From: an uncultured Oscillospiraceae bacterium
GTDB taxonomy: Bacteria > Bacillota > Clostridia > Oscillospirales > Ruminococcaceae
Length of the DNA stretch: 8,305 nt
Direction: 5' to 3'
Assembly: GCA_900543295.1 (NCBI GenBank)
Contig: UQQY01000100.1
Location: 1 to 8,305 of the forward strand
The translations under genes and the position numbers were made by a program. Shown piece after piece: positions 1-6,956 of this stretch. Numbering within the stretch: position 1 is the stretch's first letter; each line of letters opens with the position of its first letter. Below the pieces are notes generated by a model that was given only the letters and a program-made list of their open reading frames with translations, was not told where the DNA came from and made no database searches.

Positions 1-401
1 CGCAGGAGGGCGTCGAGCTCTTGCTGAACGCAGGTGTTCCGGCTCAAAAAATCGTGATCGGCGCGGCGTTTTATTCCAGGCGCTGGGACGGCGTAAAATC
101 GTCCGAAAATCACGGACTGCATCAGGAGGCTGAGACCGACGGCGGATTCGGCCCCAACTATACGGAAATTGCACTGATCTATGAAAAAAGCCCATCCTTT
201 GTCAAATATTTCGATGAAACCGCAAAAGCGCCGTGGCTCTTTGACGGATACTCCTTCATCTCCTACGATGATCCGATGTCGCTTCATTATAAAGCGGAAT
301 ATGTCAGAAAGCAGGGACTCGGCGGTATGATGTACTGGCAGCACACGTCAGACGCGACCGGAACGCTGTTTGATGCGATTTACGAGGGTTTATTCCTGTA
401 A
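1..401 (+). CDS. Glycoside hydrolase family 18 (chitinase-like) protein, C-terminal fragment
   Basis: This is the 3' end of a gene that begins before the window; codons are in phase from position 3 and the frame ends at TAA 399-401, leaving 132 residues. The fragment matches the last third of the GH18 TIM barrel. 'KIVIGAAFYSRRW' is the beta-6 strand region with its conserved Tyr. 'DETAKAPWLFDG' and 'FISYDDPMSLHYKAEYV' follow the usual GH18 order. 'GLGGMMYWQHTSD' carries the conserved beta-8 Trp on the floor of the active site. The catalytic DxxDxDxE motif should lie upstream and cannot be seen. GH18 enzymes cleave beta-1,4-linked N-acetylglucosamine polymers; in Gram-positive bacteria, relatives act on chitin or on cell-wall or spore glycans. 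The fragment ends just after the barrel, with no C-terminal binding module. A TTG at 21 is not the start, because the frame stays open and GH18-like upstream of it. A strong terminator follows. Confidence 0.88.
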   Translation, partial: QEGVELLLNAGVPAQKIVIGAAFYSRRWDGVKSSENHGLHQEAETDGGFGPNYTEIALIYEKSPSFVKYFDETAKAPWLFDGYSFISYDDPMSLHYKAEYVRKQGLGGMMYWQHTSDATGTLFDAIYEGLFL

Positions 402-405
402 ACCT

Positions 406-433
406 TTGCATTCTTAAAAAAACGTGATATACT
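406..433 (+). promoter_or_regulatory. Candidate sigma-A promoter for the FemX-like gene
   Basis: TTGCAT (406-411) and TATACT (428-433) are separated by 16 nt, and the -10 is preceded by TG (425-426), giving an extended -10 (TGATATACT). Transcription would begin near 440, about 95 nt before the FemX-like ATG at 535. The site lies just after the GH18 stop codon and directly against the terminator hairpin, so the predicted start falls inside the 5' arm of that hairpin. The motif is seen directly; its activity is inferred. Confidence 0.5.
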
Positions 434-470
434 AAGCAGGTGCAGAACAATTCTCTGCACCTGCTTTTTT
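434..470 (+). terminator. Rho-independent terminator after the GH18 gene
   Basis: A perfect 13-bp stem (434-446 paired with 454-466, arm AAGCAGGTGCAGA) has a 7-nt loop and runs straight into a T tract ending at 470. It lies 33 nt past the GH18 stop codon and is oriented to end GH18 transcription. Transcripts started at the overlapping promoter would lack the first bases of the 5' arm and so should form only a shortened stem. Confidence 0.9.
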
Positions 471-518
471 ATTGAAGGGATTATCGAAGAAAACGTTTCT
501 TCGCTTATATTTGCACAT

Positions 519-525
519 AAAGGAG
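519..525 (+). promoter_or_regulatory. Ribosome binding site deciding the FemX-like start
   Basis: AAAGGAG lies 9 nt before ATG 535. The same frame is open back to a TTG at 472, but that codon has no Shine-Dalgarno and sits immediately after the terminator T tract. ATG 535 is therefore the preferred start. Confidence 0.8.
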
Positions 526-534
526 ACTCACGAT

Positions 535-1596
535 ATGGACAGCATCCGCACGTTTACCGATCAGGAGATCGACGCATTTGTTACCGCTCAAAGCAAGGGG
601 CACTTTATGCAGTCGCCGCGCTGGGGAAAAGTGAAAAGCGAATGGAGAAGCAGAGTCCTTGTCAGTACAGATCAGAACGGCGAAATTCGCGGCACGCTGC
701 ACGTTTTGATGCGGAAAACGCCGGTATTCGGCTATTCTTTGATGTATGCGCCGCGCGGCCCGGTCTGCGATATTCACGACGAAAAAACAATCGGCGACTT
801 AATCGCGCAGGCAAAGGCGCTCTGCAAAAAGGAGCGCTGCTATGAGCTGAAAATCGACCCAGACGTGCCGATTGCCGACACGGCTTTTTCCAATCTGATG
901 AAAAAGCAGGGGTTCCGGATCGATACCACGCTGACAGGATTTGCGGGCGCACAGCCGCACTTTGTGTTCCGTTTAAACATCAAGGATCGTACAGAAGACG
1001 ACATCATGATGGGATTTGAAAAACAGACGCGCAAAAATGTGCGCCGCGCGGTGAAATATGGTATCACCACGAGAATTGGAACGCGCGGGGATATTCCGAT
1101 CCTCTATGAGATGGTGGAGGAAACCTCAAGAAGGCAGGGATTTGCACATCGTCCGATCGAGTATTTCTACCGGATGTACGATGCGTTTGCCCCCGACTAT
1201 CTGCGGCTTTATATTATGGAATTTGAAGGCGAGGTCTGCTGCGCAAGCTTCGTCATGAACTACGGCAACAAGGTCTGGTCGGTTTACAGCGGTACAAGCG
1301 ACAATCACCGTGAAAAGAAGGCGACCTTCTTAATGCGGATGGAGCAGATCCGCTGGGGCTTAGAGCGCGGCTGTGAAATCTACGATCTGATGGGCGTGCC
1401 GGGCGAGGTGCCGGAGGATCATCCGCTCTATGGACTCTATGCGGTGAAAAAAGGATTCGGCGGCGAGCTGACCGAATTTGCCGGAGAGATGGACTTGATT
1501 ACGAATCCGTTTATTTACTTCCTTGCGGAAAACGGCGAGAAGTTTGTCCGCTTCGTCCGCCGCACGGTGAAAACTGCCGGACGGAAGAAAAGGTGA
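535..1596 (+). CDS. FemX/FemAB-family peptidoglycan interpeptide aminoacyltransferase
   Basis: The protein has 353 residues from ATG 535. FemAB-family enzymes transfer an amino acid from aminoacyl-tRNA to the lysine (or equivalent) side chain of lipid-linked peptidoglycan precursor at the inner face of the membrane, building interpeptide bridges. Visible family signatures are 'HFMQSPRWGKVK' (23-34), 'MYAPRGP' (70-76), the basic 'KQTRKNVRRAVKYGI' (163-177), 'YSGTSDNHR' (251-259), 'YDLMGVPG' (283-290) and 'YAVKKGFGGELTEFAGEMDL' (312-331). Together these outline the two GNAT-like halves. The ~40-residue coiled-coil arm of staphylococcal FemA is absent, and the length is close to the compact FemX type rather than FemA (about 420). 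The C-terminus is strongly basic (RRTVKTAGRKKR), perhaps for membrane or tRNA contact. It appears monocistronic, with its own promoter upstream and a bidirectional terminator downstream. Which amino acid it adds, and at which position, cannot be told from sequence. Some FemAB relatives act on other acceptors. Confidence 0.88.
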   Translation: MDSIRTFTDQEIDAFVTAQSKGHFMQSPRWGKVKSEWRSRVLVSTDQNGEIRGTLHVLMRKTPVFGYSLMYAPRGPVCDIHDEKTIGDLIAQAKALCKKERCYELKIDPDVPIADTAFSNLMKKQGFRIDTTLTGFAGAQPHFVFRLNIKDRTEDDIMMGFEKQTRKNVRRAVKYGITTRIGTRGDIPILYEMVEETSRRQGFAHRPIEYFYRMYDAFAPDYLRLYIMEFEGEVCCASFVMNYGNKVWSVYSGTSDNHREKKATFLMRMEQIRWGLERGCEIYDLMGVPGEVPEDHPLYGLYAVKKGFGGELTEFAGEMDLITNPFIYFLAENGEKFVRFVRRTVKTAGRKKR

Positions 1597-1698
1597 ATCG
1601 AAATCCGCCGGTAAACGGTATCTAAGCGAGCCATACCGCTTTCGTTGTTCTTTCCTAAAATAAAGAAATGATATTTTAAGACAGCTTTCTTCCAAAGA

Positions 1699-1730
1699 AA
1701 AAATCCCCCGATCGTCATCGGGGGATTTTT
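1699..1730. terminator. Bidirectional rho-independent terminator between convergent genes
   Basis: A perfect 14-bp stem (1699-1712 with 1717-1730; core ATCCCCCGAT/ATCGGGGGAT) has a 4-nt loop CGTC. A rich arms on the left and T rich arms on the right give a U tract in both reading directions; on the minus strand it is extended to six T by position 1698. It lies 102 nt past the FemX-like stop and 53 nt past the stop of the minus-strand membrane gene, so it can serve both. Confidence 0.92.
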
Positions 1731-1783
1731 GCATATCGACATTTCGGACGGTCTAACTGCCGTGTTTGTCTTTCAACCTTGCA

Positions 1784-2605
1784 TTACCCGCCTTTGCTTT
1801 TTCGTTCGCCGAGCGCCCTTTTCAGCTTTTCAAGCGCTTCCGGATACCGCGTCTGACGCATGTGCGGAAACGCCCGCAGCATACGCCGCTCGAAAAAGCG
1901 GGGGTTTTCCCTGCCGTCCACACCCTTCTCTTTCAGTCGGGAGAGCCGGTCGGAAACCTGTTCCTTACGCTCCTCCACCTGCTTTTGCAGCTCTTCGCCA
2001 AACCGCTTCGTGTTTTCAGAAAGCTCCGCACGCAACGATTCCGCCTTGGCGTAAAGTTCCTCTGCGACGGCCTGTATCTGTTTTAAGCGTCCGTTCATCT
2101 TGAGGATTGTATAGACCGTCAAAACCAGATCGGCAATCAAAACGCCGATCAGAACGCCGGTTATCAGAATCATCCATTCTGCCGGAACTGCCGTAACACG
2201 GCTGCTGAAATGAGGATGAATCCAAAACACTGTAACAACCGCCATTACGCCGAACAGCAGTGAATTCTTCAGGCAGACCCGCCCGTTTATGTTTAAAAAC
2301 CGCGCAGAATAATCCCACAGCTTTAAATGGAACAGCATTTCAAGAAGCCATCCTGTAATATATTCAAGCGCGCTTGTCAAAATCATGCCAGCCAAAAAGG
2401 TGAGCACAATATTTTTAGAGAACGGCTGCATCGCGAACACAACAATCAGCGCGCCAAAGCCATATACCGGGCAAAGAGGTCCGTTCAAAAAGCCGCGGTT
2501 TACAAAATGTCGGCTGCCGACCGAGCAATAAATCGTCTCGCAAACCCATCCCAAAAAGCTGTAAATAAAAAACAAAAGGATATTCTGCAAAACCAGAATC
2601 AGCAT
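1784..2605 (-). CDS. CmpB-like multi-pass membrane protein (putative ABC-transporter type IV family) with coiled-coil tail
   Basis: The protein has 273 residues. The N-terminal ~168 residues form about five hydrophobic segments (roughly 3-25, 40-60, 65-92, 113-130, 142-168). Family hallmarks are visible: 'FLGWVCETIY' (17-26), 'VNRGFLNGPLCPVYGFG' (35-51) and 'WDYSARFLNINGRVCLKNS' (97-115), which fit the Pfam family 'Putative ABC-transporter type IV' (CmpB). Its molecular function is not established, and no ATP-binding partner is encoded here. Residues about 169-227 are highly charged and heptad-like, rich in Glu, Lys, Gln and Leu, and probably form a cytoplasmic coiled coil. The basic tail that follows is less ordered. 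The ATG overlaps the end of the upstream gene by 7 nt (2599-2605) and is preceded by AGGAGGAG ending 5 nt away, so translational coupling is likely. It is the last gene of the three-gene minus-strand operon. The family call is firm; a role linked to the dehydratase-like proteins is only an inference from the overlap. Confidence 0.8.
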   Translation of the reverse strand: MLILVLQNILLFFIYSFLGWVCETIYCSVGSRHFVNRGFLNGPLCPVYGFGALIVVFAMQPFSKNIVLTFLAGMILTSALEYITGWLLEMLFHLKLWDYSARFLNINGRVCLKNSLLFGVMAVVTVFWIHPHFSSRVTAVPAEWMILITGVLIGVLIADLVLTVYTILKMNGRLKQIQAVAEELYAKAESLRAELSENTKRFGEELQKQVEERKEQVSDRLSRLKEKGVDGRENPRFFERRMLRAFPHMRQTRYPEALEKLKRALGERKSKGG

Positions 2606-3888
2606 TTCGTCTCCTCCTGCCCCGCGGCAAGCTCCTCTCTTGCAATGCTCAGCATCAGTTTTATGCGGTTTTCCTGATTGACGCGCGTAGCACCCGCGTC
2701 GTAATCAATGGCAACGATATTCGCCTTCGGATTGCGTTCCTTGATACGCCGGATCATCCCCTTGCCGCAGATATGATTCGGCAGGCACCCAAACGGCTGG
2801 GTGCATACAATGTTCTCATAGCCCATCTCCGCAAGCTCAAGCATTTCGGCCGTCAGCAGCCAGCCTTCGCCCATTTTATCGCCATAGCCGATTACGCCCT
2901 TTACAAGCGATTTCGTATGGCTGTATGAGGAGGGCGGCACATACTGCGACGCTTTTTTTACCGCATCAATCAGAATCGTCTCAAGCTCGGTGCAGTAGCG
3001 CATCAGCCTGTGAACGACCGCAAATTTAACCGCGCTGCCGCCGTAAAGCTTGATGTCTTCGAGCCGGTTGTCAATTTTAAATAATGCAAACGCCAAAATA
3101 CCCGGCAGATTTACCTCGCAGTCCTGTGAAGCGAGGAATCCCTCCAAATCATTGTTTCCAAGACTTGCATATTTGACATAAATCTCGCCTACCACGCCGA
3201 CCTTCACCTTCGGCACGCGGCGCACCTCAACAGCAGAAAAGTCCGCGACGATCCGGTTCAAATTTGCGGCAATATCCTTTTTGGAACAGCCGTCGCCTTT
3301 GTTTAGCTGTCTGGTGAGGATTTCTGTCCACTTATCGACAATCTTTTGCGAATCGCCCGGCGTTGCTTCATAGGGCTTTGTCTGGTTGTGCAGAAGCATC
3401 AGCGCATCCCCGTAGACGATGGCGCCCGCTGCGCGCCGGATAATCGGCAGCGTGATTTTAAAGCCCGGATTTTTTTCCATACCGGAGAGATTCACCGACA
3501 CGACCGGGATATGTTCAAAACCCGCTTTTTTGAGCGCCTTCCGCAAAAGATGAATGTAATTCGACGCGCGGCAGCCGCCGCCTGTCTGAGTAATAAGCAG
3601 CGCTACCTTATCAAGATCATATTTGCCGCTTTTTAAAGCGTCTATCAATTGTCCGATGACCAGAATCGCCGGATAGCAGGTGTCGTTGTGGACATATTTT
3701 AAACCGGTCTGTGCAATCTCCGGGCCGGAGCTTGTCAAAAGCTCCGCCTTATATCCGAAATGGCGGAACACATTACCCAGAATATTGAAATGGATCGGCG
3801 CCATCATTGGGAAAAGAAGCGTATAGTCCTTTTTCATCTCCTTTGTGAACAGAAGCCTGCCCGTCTTGTCATAAATAAGCTTTGCCAT
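2599..3888 (-). CDS. HgdB-like (2-hydroxyacyl-CoA dehydratase superfamily) iron-sulfur subunit
   Basis: The protein has 429 residues. It resembles the C-terminal section of the large clostridial 'acyl-CoA dehydratase activase-related' proteins (COG3581 type), which is related to the D-component of 2-hydroxyacyl-CoA dehydratases. Three cysteines sit in conserved-looking motifs: 'NDTCYPAILVIGQ' (C71), 'QTGGGCRASNY' (C106) and 'QPFGCLPNHICGKG' (C368, with C374 nearby). In characterised dehydratases each subunit holds a [4Fe-4S] cluster through three cysteines, so these are the likely ligands. 'SYSHTKSLVKGVIGYGDKMGEGWLL' (321-345, here shortened to key residues H324, K326, G341) lies before the last Cys. 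ATG 3888 follows AAGGAGG (3898-3904) by 9 nt, and that ribosome site overlaps the stop codon of the upstream gene, so the two are probably translated in a coupled way. The reading frame differs from that of the upstream gene. Substrate is unknown; a role as an ATP-dependent reductase or dehydratase subunit is inferred from family membership. Confidence 0.82.
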   Translation of the reverse strand: MAKLIYDKTGRLLFTKEMKKDYTLLFPMMAPIHFNILGNVFRHFGYKAELLTSSGPEIAQTGLKYVHNDTCYPAILVIGQLIDALKSGKYDLDKVALLITQTGGGCRASNYIHLLRKALKKAGFEHIPVVSVNLSGMEKNPGFKITLPIIRRAAGAIVYGDALMLLHNQTKPYEATPGDSQKIVDKWTEILTRQLNKGDGCSKKDIAANLNRIVADFSAVEVRRVPKVKVGVVGEIYVKYASLGNNDLEGFLASQDCEVNLPGILAFALFKIDNRLEDIKLYGGSAVKFAVVHRLMRYCTELETILIDAVKKASQYVPPSSYSHTKSLVKGVIGYGDKMGEGWLLTAEMLELAEMGYENIVCTQPFGCLPNHICGKGMIRRIKERNPKANIVAIDYDAGATRVNQENRIKLMLSIAREELAAGQEETKC

Positions 3889-3902
3889 GTGGTCTCGCCT
3901 CC

Positions 3903-6800
3903 TTATTCCCGTCCGACCGCCGCAAACAGACTGCGCAGACGGATCTTCACTGCGCCGAGGTTTGTGATTTCGTCTATTTTAATCTGTGTGTAAATCTTTC
4001 CTGCACGCTCCAGAATGTCGCGCACCTCATCTGTGGTAATCGCATCCACACCGCAGCCAAACGAAACAAGCTGCACAAGCTCCATATCCTTCTGCGTAGA
4101 AACGTACCGCGCCGCGGCATACAGTCTGGAATGATATGTCCACTGATTCAAAACGTTTACGCGGAATTTCTTTACGCGGCCGCTTACCACATCCTCTGAA
4201 ATGATTGCCGCGCCAAAGCTTGCGATCAGCTTATCGATGCCGTGATTGATCTCCGGATCCACGTGATAGGGTCTGCCCGACAAAACAATGATCTCGCGGT
4301 TTTCCCTCCGCGCCTGCTCGATAATCTCCTCGCCGCGGGCACGCACTCTTTCGAGATAACTGTCGTATTCTTTATATGCGGCTTTCGCGGCAAGTACCAC
4401 TTCGTGCAGAAGAATCCCCTTAAAATATTGGCTCAGCACGCCGTGCATCTTAACGGGGAAATCCTTTCGGCGATGGATGCCGACATAGTCCTTTATAAAG
4501 GTTCGGTCGCGGAGTCCCATCATATTCGCGCCGATTACCTCCGGATAGTAGGCGACAACCGGACAATTGTAGTGATTGTCGCCCAGACCTTCGTCCAGAT
4601 TATACGACATACACGGGTAAAAGACCGTATCCACGCCCTCGTCAATCAGTGCCTGCACATGACCGTGCATCAGCTTTGCCGGATAGCAGACCGTATCCGA
4701 CGGAATGGTCTGCTGCCCTCGCGCATAAAGCTTTCTGCTTGACACAGGCGAGGTTTTTACGCCGAAGCCGAGCGCGGTGAAAAAGGTATGCCAGAACGGA
4801 TAGAGCTCATACATGTTAAGCCCCATCGGAATACCGATCGTGCCTCGCCGTCCCTCCGTCTCCTTGTAGGAGGACAGCAGCTCGCGCTTATAAGCGTAAA
4901 TATTCAGCGCGTCGGATCCCGCCGCCTTGGTGACTGGGCGCTCACAGCGGTTGCCGCCGATGAAGCGCCGTCCGCCGTCAAAGGTGTTGACCGTCAGGCG
5001 GCAGTGATTGCTGCACAGCCCGCAGGATACCACCTTGATTTCATGCGTAAAGTGTGAAAGCCCTTCCGCGGTAATGATGCCGCTCTGCGTTTTTCCTTTT
5101 GACTTGGCATAAAGGGCCGCGCCGTATGCGCCCATTAGCCCCGATATATCCGGACGGACAACCTCCGTGCCGATTTCCTGCTCGAACGCGCGCAGAACCG
5201 CATCGTTTAAAAAAGTTCCGCCCTGCACGACAATACGTTTTCCGAGCTCGCCGGGCGAAGAGGCACGGATCACCTTATACAATGCATTTTTTACGACAGA
5301 AATGGAGAGACCTGCTGAAATATCCTCGATTGTGGCGCCGTCCTTTTGCGCCTGTTTTACGGAAGAATTCATGAATACCGTGCAGCGCGAACCGAGATTT
5401 ACCGGCTGCTTTGCAAGCAAGCCCATTTGAGAGAAGTCCTCCACCGAATAGTGAAGCGCATTGGCAAACGTCTGTAAGAACGAGCCGCATCCGGAGGAGC
5501 ACGCCTCGTTTAAAAAGATATTGTCAATCGCGCCGTTATGTATTTTAAAGCACTTAATGTCCTGCCCGCCAATGTCAATGACGAATTCGACGTCCGGCAG
5601 GAAGGACTTCGCAGCGGTAAAATGCGCCACCGTTTCGACCACGCCGTAATCGACACAAAAGGCGTTTTTGATAATCTCCTCGCCGTACCCCGTCACTGCG
5701 GAAGAGGCGATTTGAATATCCGGCTTTTTCTCATAAAGTCTTGTAAGATAATCGCGGATCAGCGGAACCGGATTGCCGCTGTTTGGAAGATATTCGGAAT
5801 CAAGAAGCTCGCCGTTGCCGCCCATAACAACCGCCTTAACTGTAGTGGAACCAGCGTCAAAGCCGAGATAAACCGGTTCATTGTATGACTCAAGCGGTGC
5901 ACGCACAGCCCTGCAGCTCCCGTGCCGGTCCAAAAATGCATCATAGTCGGCCTTGCTCTCAAACAGCGGCGCGTTGTACGCAAAGTTTCCATGCGCTTCA
6001 TAGCGCGCAATGCGCTCCGATGCGGCGGCCAGATCGATCTCCTCTTCCGCACAGTATGCCGCGCCCAGAGAAACGTAGTAAAGCGAATTCTCCGGACAGA
6101 TTCCCGCTGCATGCAGCGCCTGGTCAAAGCTTTTGCGAAGCTCTGACGAAAACGTGAGCGGTCCGCCAAGATACACGATATTCCCCTTGATTTCACGGCC
6201 CTGCGCAAGTCCCGCGATCGTCTGACTGACAACCGCCGCATAGATGCTTGCGGCAATATCGCTCTTTCTGGCACCCTGATTCAAAAGCGGCTGAATATCC
6301 GACTTTGCAAAAACGCCGCAGCGCGACGCAATGGTGTAAATCTTCTCATGCTCCGCCGCGAGGGTGTTCATTTCCTCGGAGGTGATATTTAAAAGCGTCG
6401 CCATCTGGTCGATAAACGCGCCCGTACCGCCGGCGCACGAACCGTTCATGCGAACCTCCATTCCGCCGGAAAGAAACAGAATTTTGGCATCTTCACCGCC
6501 CAGCTCAATTACAACGTCCGTTCCAGGCAAAAGCCGGTTCGCGGCAACGCGCGTCGCATAGACCTCCTGCACAAAAGGAAGCTTACAGCTTTCCGCAATA
6601 CCGATACCCGCCGAGCCGGAAATGCTGAGCCGTGCGGTGTCCCCTTTTAAAATTTCCGAACGAAGCTTTTCGATCAGCTCGCCGCATTTTGACACAATCT
6701 GCGAAAAATGCCGCTCATACGATTGATAAATGATCTCATTTTCGTCGTTCAGTACGACGCATTTTATTGTTGTAGAACCGATATCCAGACCAACCCGCAC
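3903..6800 (-). CDS. Fused double HgdC/BcrAD-type ATPase activator with dehydratase-like C-terminal region
   Basis: The protein has 965 residues from GTG 6800, with GGGAGGA 7 nt upstream; a later start is excluded because the phosphate-1 motif begins at residue 3. ATPase domain 1 (about 1-255) shows 'VGLDIGSTTIK' (3-13), 'ELGGEDAK' (99-106), 'NGSCAGGTGAF' (119-129, C122), 'IASRCGVFAKSD' (157-168, C161) and 'YLGGPLTF' (210-217). ATPase domain 2 (about 309-566) repeats the order: 'LGFDAGSTTVK' (312-322), 'DIGGQDIK' (409-416), 'NEACSSGCGSF' (431-441, C434), 'LGSRCTVFMNSS' (469-480, C473) and 'QGGTFLND' (526-533). Residues about 588-800 match the CoA-activase-related DUF2229 type, opening with C593-x2-C596-x3-C600 and C619. 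The C-terminal part has 'SDTVCYPAKL' (C705), 'FYPCMSYN' (C730), 'SGRPYHVDPEINHG' (841-854) and 'SFGCGVDAITTDEV' (C916). HgdC-type ATPases hydrolyse ATP to inject a low-potential electron into a partner iron-sulfur enzyme. Here the partner is probably the protein's own C-terminal half plus the 429-residue product encoded 14 nt downstream. The substrate is unknown. Confidence 0.88.
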   Translation of the reverse strand: MRVGLDIGSTTIKCVVLNDENEIIYQSYERHFSQIVSKCGELIEKLRSEILKGDTARLSISGSAGIGIAESCKLPFVQEVYATRVAANRLLPGTDVVIELGGEDAKILFLSGGMEVRMNGSCAGGTGAFIDQMATLLNITSEEMNTLAAEHEKIYTIASRCGVFAKSDIQPLLNQGARKSDIAASIYAAVVSQTIAGLAQGREIKGNIVYLGGPLTFSSELRKSFDQALHAAGICPENSLYYVSLGAAYCAEEEIDLAAASERIARYEAHGNFAYNAPLFESKADYDAFLDRHGSCRAVRAPLESYNEPVYLGFDAGSTTVKAVVMGGNGELLDSEYLPNSGNPVPLIRDYLTRLYEKKPDIQIASSAVTGYGEEIIKNAFCVDYGVVETVAHFTAAKSFLPDVEFVIDIGGQDIKCFKIHNGAIDNIFLNEACSSGCGSFLQTFANALHYSVEDFSQMGLLAKQPVNLGSRCTVFMNSSVKQAQKDGATIEDISAGLSISVVKNALYKVIRASSPGELGKRIVVQGGTFLNDAVLRAFEQEIGTEVVRPDISGLMGAYGAALYAKSKGKTQSGIITAEGLSHFTHEIKVVSCGLCSNHCRLTVNTFDGGRRFIGGNRCERPVTKAAGSDALNIYAYKRELLSSYKETEGRRGTIGIPMGLNMYELYPFWHTFFTALGFGVKTSPVSSRKLYARGQQTIPSDTVCYPAKLMHGHVQALIDEGVDTVFYPCMSYNLDEGLGDNHYNCPVVAYYPEVIGANMMGLRDRTFIKDYVGIHRRKDFPVKMHGVLSQYFKGILLHEVVLAAKAAYKEYDSYLERVRARGEEIIEQARRENREIIVLSGRPYHVDPEINHGIDKLIASFGAAIISEDVVSGRVKKFRVNVLNQWTYHSRLYAAARYVSTQKDMELVQLVSFGCGVDAITTDEVRDILERAGKIYTQIKIDEITNLGAVKIRLRSLFAAVGRE

Positions 6801-6891
6801 AGTTGTGTCCTCCCTTACTCAAAGTACATGCCGCTTTTATATGAAGAATTTTAATACAATATCGCTTTTTTGCAGGGTAAACCGCATGCCC

Positions 6892-6914
6892 GAGAATAAA
6901 AACACTATATTCTC
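6892..6914. repeat. Inverted repeat in the predicted operon leader
   Basis: GAGAATA (6892-6898) and TATTCTC (6908-6914) form 7-bp arms around a 9-nt loop. The element lies about 40 nt into the predicted minus-strand transcript and about 90 nt before the GTG start. It could be an operator half-site pair or a weak RNA hairpin; no poly-U follows, so it is not a terminator. Confidence 0.4.
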
Positions 6915-6956
6915 TGTGCGCCGGCGGCCGTCTCTGCGAAAAGGCTATTCTTAAAT

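Noticed and set aside
472..534. N-terminal extension of the FemX-like protein from TTG 472
   Set aside because: No ribosome site precedes TTG 472, it abuts the terminator T tract, and ATG 535 has AAAGGAG at good spacing and starts at the usual FemAB N-terminus.
1616..1642. Weak hairpins after the FemX-like gene (CGGTAT/ATACCG and AAGCG/CGCTT)
   Set aside because: The stems are only 5-6 bp, mutually exclusive and without a proper T tract; the strong terminator at 1699-1730 serves this gene.
1729..2103. Plus-strand open frame of 124 codons opposite the CmpB-like gene
   Set aside because: It is a shadow of a well-supported minus-strand gene, its sequence has no domain-like composition and it lacks a ribosome site.
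4242..4742. Plus-strand open frame of 166 codons inside the activase gene
   Set aside because: It is antisense to a fully conserved iron-sulfur region and arises from codon bias; no family motif is visible.
5759..6274. Minus-strand frame of 171 codons overlapping the activase gene in another frame
   Set aside because: It is rich in Arg, Ser and Leu as expected for an out-of-frame reading, and it overlaps clear ATPase motifs.
6815..6829. Four-codon upstream ORF (ATG TAC TTT GAG TAA, minus strand) just before the activase ribosome site
   Set aside because: It has no good ribosome site of its own and no peptide pattern suggesting attenuation; chance is the simplest reading.
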